Assembly (NCBI GenBank): GCA_963921825.1
Contig: OY997594.1
Coordinates: forward strand, 62,109,675 to 62,173,674
DNA length: 64,000 nucleotides
From: Erodium maritimum
Taxonomy: Eukaryota > Streptophyta > Magnoliopsida > Geraniales > Geraniaceae
Direction of reading: 5' to 3'
Both the position numbers and the translations under genes were made by a program. The notes under the pieces were generated by a model. The model did no database searches. It saw only the letters and a list, made by a program, of their open reading frames with translations, and had not been told where the DNA came from. Numbering within the stretch: the stretch's first letter is position 1; every line of letters begins with the position of its first letter. This document shows, one piece after another, positions 56,331 through 64,000 of the stretch.

Positions 56331-57690
56331 CCCTTCGATAAGAAAGTTGGATCCTCCACTGCCTCCACCTATTTCACGGGAAATATCTCTAATCCAGATT
56401 CCCTTTCAAAACGGTCGGTTGAAAAGTTTAAAAGGTTATGTTCTCCCACACCACTCGCGATCGAGCAACACAGTCCCACCCCTTCTCTCCGACGATCAAA
56501 ACCCACCACCAGCGCCACTGCCTCCACCTCTTGGCCACCGCCTCAACGGCCACCAACGTTGTCGTGGCCCTCCCCTACCGTCGCTTACGATCTAGCAGCT
56601 CCTCCTCCTCCTCTACCACCAGGGCTTTAAATCAAAATCAATCATGAATATATTTTGAAGCAGGAAAATAAAAGGTATATCAGGGTGATAAAAATAATGT
56701 TGAGTGTTGATAAATCTTCACTAATAAATATTTTATATCGGAGGTATCAAACTAGTTCTAAATGTTGATAAACACATGTACTGAGGTGGTAAAAAACCAA
56801 TAATGAGGTGATTAAAACCATGTTCAATTTTTATAATAAGTGTGATAAACTAGAGTTTAGCGTTGATAAAAAAAACATGTGATTGGGTGATAAAAACACA
56901 TGTAATTTAATGATAAATATAATGTTTAGTGTTGATAAAACTAGTGTTCATAAATACATGTGATGAGGTGATAAAAATCATATTCGGTTTTGGAAAATGA
57001 TGTGATAAAAGTAGTGTTCAGTGTTGATAAAACCAGTGTAAAGTGTTGATAAAACCAATGTAAAGTGTTGATAAAAATTATCCAGATATAATATTTTTTT
57101 AATATTAGCCCTGAAATATTTCTTTTTTTCGTGCTTAAAAAAATGTGATGGGGGTGATAAAACACACGTAATTTAATGATAAACCTAGTGTTTGGTGTTG
57201 ATAAAACTAGTGTTCATAAAAAGCACATGATGACGTGATACTATCATGATCAGTTTTGGAAATGAGGTGATAAAACCAGTGTAAAGTGTTGATAAAACTA
57301 GTGTAAAAGTGTTGATAAAACCAGAGCAAAGCGTTGATAAAAATTACCCTTATATAATTTTTTTTAATCAGCCCCAAAATAATTTTTTTTTCGTGCTTCA
57401 AAATATATTCATGAGTAATCTTGATAGAAATCCCTTGAAAAAACAAAACTAATGGCGTAAGTTTGAAGCCAATCGGAGTTCGAACGAAGCGGGAAAAATT
57501 AAATTAGTGAATTGGTAAAAAAAAAGTAATATGATAGTTTTACTAAAAAGCTCTTCCCACTTACTAAAAAGTGCTGTTTTTTTGCAGTCAACAACTCAAT
57601 TGTATCTCATCCCTCCATTCATAAAATGGATGGCTTAGATTGGTTCTCACGGTTCTTAGATTAAGACATGGTTTGTACCAGATATCTCCT
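56331..57690. mobile_element. Possible sixth member of the (TA)n-type family, left end missing
   Basis: The right end near 57,620-57,690 reads, in reverse, GATATCTGGTACAAACCATG and then ACCAATCTAAGCCATCC. This resembles the ends of E4 and E5. The layout also matches the family: a GC-rich module at 56,340-56,630 followed by dense GTGTTGATAAAACCAGTGTA repeats at 56,690-57,340. No matching left end and no TA tract were found, so the call is tentative. Confidence 0.4.
56690..57345 (+). repeat. TTGATAAAA minisatellite
   Basis: Units of about 22-24 bp built on GTGTTGATAAAACCAGTGTA recur through the interval in two blocks (56,690-57,080 and 57,140-57,345), which are themselves similar to each other. 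Confidence 0.8.
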
Positions 57691-58520
57691 CAAGAAAAGA
57701 CATGGTTAAGACATGGTCCAGCTGGGGTGACGTCCCAGTCTTATGGGGATTCTGTGGAGCTGGTGCTGCGTTGGGTTGGGAGCGGGAGCCTTTGGCCCCA
57801 ACCCGGATGACAATGGACCCGATACCTAAGGCTCGTTTATCTCGAGGAAGGGGGGTCGGGGTAACAATGGACCAGGTACCTAACCCAGATCCCCAAGACC
57901 TCACGTGGGATGCCAGGCAGGAGCCCGTGATAGGCCCCCTAGGTGGTTTGTCACGAAAGCTTCGACTTTTGTACATGGGAACATCCAGCGAGGGGCTGGT
58001 GGAAATCAGCTCAATGTTGATTCTATTGCTACCCTGCTGGCATGGGAGAATGGTAGAAGTGGAGGTGGTGGTCGCGACCATCCAGGAGCGCGAACTATGG
58101 AAGCACCGACACTTTTGGCTCGTAGGAGTACAGCTGCTGGAGTATGGGCAAGGGTGGCGTTTGCATCTGGTTGGCCGGTCAATTCACAGGCGGGGAAGAT
58201 GCCCCGCTGGGAGGAATGATGTGCCGCTTGAGCATCGGAGACTGGCTTTGGGAGGGGTCCCTAGACGATGCTTTGCGTCCCACCACCACTATTGCTGTTG
58301 AGGTCCCTCAGGATCTCCGGTATCTCATTCCTCCTCCCCGCTTTCTTACTTTACCCATGAGGCGTCAAAATATCGTCTATGACGGTTCTGGTATTCCAAA
58401 GTTTAGTGAACTAGTGTTCGTTCATACTGGCCTTTTATGGTCGAGGAACATGTTCCTCGAAGCATTTCGATGTAATCGCTTTTAAACAATTCTAAAATTA
58501 CAATTTGTCGTTCAAAAAAA
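57691..58520 (+). mobile_element. LINE ORF1 fragment
   Basis: An open frame at 57702-58301 contains MDPIPKARLSRGRGVGVTMD followed by QVPNP, which parallels the ORF1 linker DPLSRGRGLIVTPDIVPN at 52.5 kb. The 3' end near 58,518 is GTCGTTCAAAAAAAAAATAA, a LINE-type A tail. Only the C-terminal portion of ORF1 plus tail remains. Confidence 0.6.
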
Positions 58521-59576
58521 AAATAAGACAAGCACAGTTGATTCGATTGTTTTTGGTCAAGACTATTTCCGGAAAAGTAAATAGTTCAATTCTAGTCAAC
58601 GGCAATTTCAAAGTCCGAAAATGGAGGGCGAAGTATATGCACACACATGTTGAAATTTTATTTCCCTCTTCTTATTTGCAGTCAATGTTGATAAATTTTT
58701 ATAAATATTAGAAATCTGAATGAAGCCGAAGAAGATTCTTCATGAATTCGAGTCTCCTGCTAAGTATCATTCGTTGGTTGAGCGTCTTTTACCTAATCTT
58801 GTTAATACTCAGAAAACAGCTTGGCTTACTACTAAACTAATCCTTTACTTGGAACAAGTTTAGAAACTTGGATTTGATTCAATCCCTAGTCCATTGGGCT
58901 GCTGCCCAAGCCCTAAATTGGGATAAAGGATTTGTCAAATATTAAGTTTGATAAAACTTGTGATTAACAGGAGGGAGAACCCTAAATACACACCTTCAAA
59001 TAACCTTCCATGGTAGAAACGTGTTGAGTCGCTTTTAAAAACAAAATAAACACACTTAGCTGTAACATTTTTTTAGCAGAAAACCGCCACTACCATCAAA
59101 TCGTAAAATACTCTTCTTGAAAGCAAATGTGATAATCAGGTTTTGGCTAAAAACTGAGATCAGTACTATGTAATAGTTTTTTGGTAATAAAAAGGTGACA
59201 GTTAGATGGCAGTTTGAAGGGGAAAATGTGAGACAGCTCACTTGTCTGTTAACAAAAGAAGTCATCCGAATATTTGGAGTTGTCCTTAAAAGTTTATTAT
59301 ACTTGGTAGCTTTCAAAACTATGGTGGTCAATCTATTTGTACGCAGCACCCAAATGGATTTTTATTTAAGGAATTCCTCCCAAATTGTGCAGCCATTAAC
59401 AATCAAATAACTAGTTGCTTTGAAGATCTATATATCAAATACCCATCTAATCCATCTTCAGAACTAACAAAAATAATATACAATCCCCAATCATATGCTC
59501 TTCACTCCAGAGTATACAAACCTATACTGAATCACTATGTTCTTCCTTTACAGCACCGTGCATTTCCCTTGTCCGC
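58521..59576. other. Downstream flank of the BEL1-like gene
   Basis: AT-rich DNA with no supported gene. The part next to the stop codon is the likely 3' UTR. A minus-strand AATAAA lies at 59361-59366, about 210 bp beyond the stop, and could be the polyadenylation signal. Confidence 0.4.
59361..59366 (-). terminator. Candidate polyadenylation signal of the BEL1-like gene
   Basis: AATAAA on the minus strand, about 210 bp downstream of the stop codon. Plant signals are loose, so this is only a candidate. Confidence 0.3.
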
Positions 59577-62500
59577 TCAGGCCACAAAGTCCGGCAACAA
59601 CTGTGCCGCGAACCTCTTCCGGTTCTGAATCTCATACGCCGAGGAAGAATGAGGTGCCGAAGTGCTAATGACATGGCCAAACCCGCTTGGCTCGCGGAGC
59701 TGATCCACCCTCCTTCCGAGCTGAATCATGTTCTGGCTCGGAAGGAAAGTTTGATGGGCTCCCGACAAGAAGAGGTTCTCACAGTGCGGAAGCCCAAGAG
59801 TTAGTGACACACCATTACCTGAGAACGTTGGTGTGTACTGCTCAGCATCGAACCTCCCGATCGGGATGAAGTTGGCCGGCAATCCTTCTCCTGCCATGGA
59901 GGAGTAGTCATCTCTGCTTCTCCTCTCGTCCCCAAACTTGATGGAAATCAAGTTAAGGTTATTTTTGTTGCTGTTGTGGTTTGGGTCTCCGCTGTTGGCG
60001 TCATTTCCCATGGACGAGGCACTAGTTGGGGAGTGAAGGATCCTTAGCTTCTTAGGACTACTACCCTGAGCTATGCCCTCCAGCTCGGACAAAACATACT
60101 GGTTTAGGACGTTTCCTTCTATCGGGGAGGTCGAGGGTGTATCCTGGATCCTGTTATTGGCGCTAGGACTCTTGTCATGGGACATCGATCCTGAATCATC
60201 CTCGTTTTCACCTTTGTCCTCGGATCCCTTCTCTTCTTGTTCCTTGAGCTCCTCCATGTACATTTCTTCTACCATCGGCTTCCAAAGTCGAACTCGAGCA
60301 TTTATAAACCAATTAGACACCTGCACAACAACACCATTGTCACAATAAAATCAAATCATCCCTTATATTATAATATACCCTCTTAATACTTTAAAAACGG
60401 AGCCCTCTAGGTTTTTTCTCTCATAACCAAGACTCGGCTTTGCAACTCATGGCGGCGGCGGGAAGGTCAAACGGGTCGAACACTGGCGGCAATCATGGAT
60501 CGAGCGACGAGAAAGGAACCAGGACGGTGAGTTTGTTTCGTCCGTGGTCTCCTCCAGCGTTGTCTCGCGAAGGACCGCGGTGACCTGGCTTGTTCTCACC
60601 GGTGAAGGGCGGTGACAAGATGCAGGGAGGAACGGAGATCACTTTCTCGGCCAATAAGGTGGCCGAGAATAGGAACTAAAGTGGCAGGATCTTTGGGGGT
60701 AGGAGGTCGTAGGGGATTCTCTTGTACAGGCCTTACGGGATCGTTAGACGAACGTCGGCGACGGGCCCAAGACCAAGGGTGAGGAGGACGGTGCAGCCTC
60801 CGACGGGGACTGCTCGTGGGAGGTCGTCTTCGGTTTCACCTCCTCGGGATTTTCTAATGGGGTTGGCCATCATGAAAGGATCCCACTAGACGACGAAGGT
60901 CGTTGTGGAGGAGGAGACGGTGGAGGCTTCGGAGCTGGTTGTGGACGAGGACATCGACATTCTGACAACATATGGAGGGAGATTACCGGAATATTTGGTG
61001 GTCCAAAACCGGGTGGAGGCCGGCAATCGTTAGGTCGGTCAAGGGGCGGCGGCGACCTGGAAACGACGAGAGGGGAAGGAGCTCGCTAGGGTTCCGAGTG
61101 ACTCAAGGGAGGAGATAGGTCAGACTGTTGTGTTGAACTGGGAACGTCTGAACCTTGGGCCGAGTAGAAGGAATGGAGCACGGGCCGTGGAGCTGGACCT
61201 AGGCTCCCTTCACCTCGAGATGCAGTTGAGACATGGACAAAGGCTCGGTGGGGAAGGGTCGGGTCAGTCCAGACCGTACCCAGAAAAAGATGGGCCCCGG
61301 ACCCGATTGACCAACAACCCACAGGCCCCCCGAGACAGAACCAGAACATACAAGAATCCGAGAGGGGAGACTCAGCATTTCCAGGAGGGATAGGGTCGTT
61401 AGGATCCCAGATGTGTAATCAATACATCAAAGAGGTGGTAGTCCCATCATCAGAGGTATGTGGTCGTAGACCAAAATTTTCTTTTGCTTTGGTTGTAATG
61501 GTACTATCCCCGAGGGCCTTCTACTAGAAGACCCTTGTGGAATTGATGGAGGATAAATGGGAGTTTCGGAATGTAGAGGCTAAACCTCTGGAGGAAGGAG
61601 TGGTCGCGTTTTTCCACAGGAATGCAAGGAAGCGGGCGAAGGTCCTCGTAGGAGAACCGTGGGAGTTTCGCAACTCGCTGGTCTTGTTCACTGATCTCCG
61701 ACCACATATGAGGCCTGGAGATATGGTGTTTACTCACTTCTCGGTCTGGGCGAGAATCTCCAATCTAATGGTAGGGGCTTGGAATAGAGGAGTCGCTTCA
61801 GAATAGAAAGGGATCTGGGAGTATGTCACGCAGCAGATGATGACGTTGATGGGATGTGTTGGGGTGATTTCTTGAGGATCCGGATCGATATCCGCATTCC
61901 CCTTTAGAGTCAGTTATGGTTCAGACTCACAGTCTCAGGTACGTACGATGCTCTATGTTTCGTATGAAAAATTGCTAAACAATTGTTTTGGTTGTAGCTG
62001 CGCGGGTCATCTGTTTCCAGCATGTCCTGTGGAAGGAGGTTCTAGAGGCCCATCTCTGTGAGCACCGAGCACCGACACACCCTAGGTCGGCTCTGACCAG
62101 ATCAAGACATGGGAAACATGTCTCAGGAACAAATTGGGACTATCTAGGAGGTTCCTTGGGACATCAAACCTGAAGATTCGCCCCAGAAGCACCAAGCCCA
62201 TCAAGGAGACACGGTTGAACCTCAAATACGGATCGTGATCAGGGCCGTGAGCCACCTCGCTGGTTACCGAGAGAGGACGAGGTTCTTCGAGGAGGAAGAA
62301 CGACTTATTTAGATGTCGACCCGGGTTATCAGGTCGGCACCTTAGTATCCGTTGAACGAAAGAGTCCAGTTAGAGAGGGGGGGGGGGGGGGGGGACGAGG
62401 AATAAGAAGGCTCAACAGGAGGTGAAGAGGAGACAAGTGCAGCAGCGGGGGGCAATGAGCACCCTCGCCACACAGAATGAGTCGAAGGTGGTCCAGTGGG

Positions 62501-64000
62501 TGGTTGGTCGGTATCACCGCCTCACTAGACGTATGCTGGAGGAGGTTCAATCAAGATCCGGCAAGATACCACTCTACCTGCTCCAGGGCCAACAATTCCA
62601 CGTTCAGGAGCCCTGCTTCTATCATTTCAAAGAGAACGACGCACGCTGACATCCTGTAGGAGTATTTAGTCTATCGTAATACCAATCCGAAAAAGAGTCT
62701 GCCCCACTCCACTCAAGAATTGTTGGTGATGGAGTTGGAAGACGTCATACCTGGCTCCTGGTGAGTCCCGTCTGTTTGGCAAGCATGTGCTTGTCTGAAT
62801 CTTTTGGATACCTGAAAAGAAACGAAATCAAACATTATAAGTGAATCTAAATCGAAGCTTATAATTAATCGAGAGGTTCTTTACGGGTGGAGGAAGTGTT
62901 GGAAGAGCCAGGCGCGAAGCACGGAGACGGATCTCTCCTGCAACCCTCGCTGGGGTCTCCAAGCATTCATTCCCAGCTGCTCAAGTGCTCTCTGTTGCCG
63001 GATCTGACTCAGCCTCGACCCCTCTACGCAATCTTCCTCCCCTAACCTCTTGCTTGCGCCGAGAATTTGCCCTCTTATGGCGTCTCTCAGACACCTGAAT
63101 TGCTTCGATATCGTCTGCAGCGCCACGGCCACGTAGCTCTTTGCGGACCCGGCTCCGCCCACTTGCTCGATCGACCACGTCACCATCTGCATCTGCTGGT
63201 GATACTGTCTGTACCTCTGCTCCACCTTTGCAACACAAACACACAAGTTAATGTTAAATTGTGTGATTACGGACATACTGAATTTAGGAAACCTTTTATT
63301 TTCTGATCAAAATATGATTGAATTGAAAGTGGGAACAAAAATATCAATTGATGCTTTTATCTTACCTCGCCAAGCATGCTGATGAGCTTTGCTTTCTTCA
63401 TCTGAATCTCTTGCCTCTCCACCGTCGACAGCTCGGCGCTACTCTTGCCGCTCGCTTCCCCCGTCACAGACCCGTCTCCGCTCGCCGCCGCGGACGATTC
63501 TCCGATGGCCGAATCAGCCTTAATTCCGTTATTACCGACATTGACGACCTCGTCCAGGAGTTCCTGCGCCGCCTTCATGTACTTGGAGGTCGTCAGCACG
63601 CTCTGCATACCGGAGACGCCATTGGTTACCCCCGACGCCGCCGAGGGAGACCCTCCTCCGAAAACGGCCGGCGGTTGGGGATGCAAGGGTAAACCGAACC
63701 CCACCTGCTGGGAAGAGAGGCCGAGGGACAACCCACGCTGAGCGCGTGGATTGTCACGCGCCGTTGCATTGGGGTAAACAGAGTTCCAGAGGTTGTACCG
63801 CATCCGCGGAGCTAACCCATGGAGGGCGGAGATCTCCTGTTGGGGTTGCATCGAATGAGGATTGTGGTCTTGGTGGGACGTAAGAGGAATGCCGACCAAC
63901 TCCTGGGTCTGTGGCGGCGGCGCGTGGTGGAGGAAGACAAAGTTGCCGGGATGCGGCGAAGAGGCGTCCGGGTATTGAACATAGCCGGGATTCATGAGAA
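59577..64000 (-). CDS. BEL1-like homeodomain protein, BLH1-like (5' partial)
   Basis: Four exons join in frame: 64000-63366, 63225-62885, 62811-62751 and 60320-59577, all with GT-AG introns, giving 591 residues counted from the methionine at 63995. The codon before that methionine is an in-frame CTC, and LMNPGYVQY resembles an internal BLH1-family motif, so the true start lies beyond the window. Domains: RGLSLGLSS motif at 87-95, SKY box at 137-153 ([17 protein letters not shown]), BELL domain at about 185-265, and TALE homeodomain at about 299-361. The homeodomain has the three-residue loop PYP at 324-326 and the recognition helix [13 protein letters not shown]-terminal [12 protein letters not shown] lies near 514. 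BLH proteins pair with KNOX proteins through SKY/BELL and act as nuclear transcription factors. The gene appears intact, but intron 3 is 2,430 bp and filled with LINE sequence. Confidence 0.95.
60430..62660 (+). mobile_element. LINE ORF1 remnant inside BEL1-like intron 3
   Basis: Plus-strand coding-like sequence begins near 60450 (ATGGCGGCGGCGGG). The DUF4283 region at 61537-61800 includes [20 protein letters not shown] followed by [21 protein letters not shown] complete C-x2-C-x4-H-x4-C knuckle ([14 protein letters not shown]) lies at 61984-62025 in another frame. It runs antisense to the host gene. Stops, frameshifts and an 18-base G run at 62377-62394 show that it is dead. ORF2 is not seen. 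Confidence 0.75.
62377..62394 (+). repeat. Poly-G run of 18 bases
   Basis: A pure G run follows TTAGAGA within the intronic LINE remnant. It is a third poly-G tract in this window, again inside mobile-element DNA. Confidence 0.9.

Larger units (their letters stand above)
60321..62750 (-). other. Intron 3 of the BEL1-like gene
   Basis: The donor GTATGACG (62750 downward) and acceptor TTGTGCAG (ending 60321) join TRSQ to VSNWF exactly within the homeodomain helix 3 region, the conserved intron position in BEL1-like genes. The other introns are 140 bp (63365-63226) and 73 bp (62884-62812). This one is expanded by a LINE remnant in the opposite orientation. Confidence 0.9.

Noticed and set aside
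63357-63995. Methionine at 63995 as the start of the BEL1-like protein
   Set aside because: The preceding codon is an in-frame CTC, and the motif LMNPGYVQY is internal in BLH1-type proteins. The start most likely lies past the window edge.

Overview
This window is plant nuclear DNA, almost certainly from a eudicot. It holds two recognisable host genes: a BEL1-like homeobox transcription factor and a plant U-box E3 ubiquitin ligase. The rest is AT-rich, and most of it consists of layered transposable elements of typical plant types: solo LTRs, Mutator-like elements with 9-bp target duplications, hAT elements with 8-bp duplications, L1-type LINEs with CCHC knuckles and RNase H, and a Helitron-like terminus. 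I saw no rRNA, tRNA or CRISPR array. Species cannot be named from the sequence alone.

Layout. 1-2.7 kb: AT-rich DNA with a CACTA-like subterminal repeat cluster. 2.85-6.81 kb: a decayed SANT/trihelix-like gene (minus strand) split by a 3.4-kb solo LTR with a 5-bp duplication. 6.92-19.59 kb: one LTR-like repeat (copy A) broken open by a Mutator-like element, then by five inverted-repeat elements stacked end to end in a (TA)n microsatellite (9.31-18.15 kb), then by a hAT element. A second Mutator-like element sits inside the fifth stacked element. 20.3-21.6 kb: the intact, intronless U-box gene (minus). 22.4-26.6 kb: a LINE ORF1 remnant split by a hAT element that carries a transposase remnant. 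26.9-33.4 kb: an antisense LINE ORF2 (reverse transcriptase and RNase H) split by a second, inverted copy (copy B) of the 6.9-19.6 kb LTR-like repeat, which itself contains a short LINE insertion. 33.56-36.35 kb: a long inverted-repeat element. 36.35-37.2 kb: a LINE 3' fragment. 37.9-38.3 kb: a Mutator-like MITE. 38.4-46.74 kb: a T-rich region of exon-like islands ending in a classic Helitron 3' hairpin and CTAG. 46.8-58.5 kb: a run of LINEs and short LINE-derived insertions, several with target duplications. 59.58-64.0 kb: the BEL1-like gene (minus, 5' end outside the window), whose third intron is filled by an antisense LINE ORF1 remnant.

The two host genes need not act together. U-box ligases of the PUB22/23/24 type damp immune and stress signalling. 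BLH1-type proteins pair with KNOX proteins to control development. The strongest unusual signal is the (TA)n-stacked family at 9.3-18.2 kb: five elements with a shared short terminal motif, with gene-like leaders and internal minisatellites in the larger ones. They appear to have used each other's TA flanks as targets.
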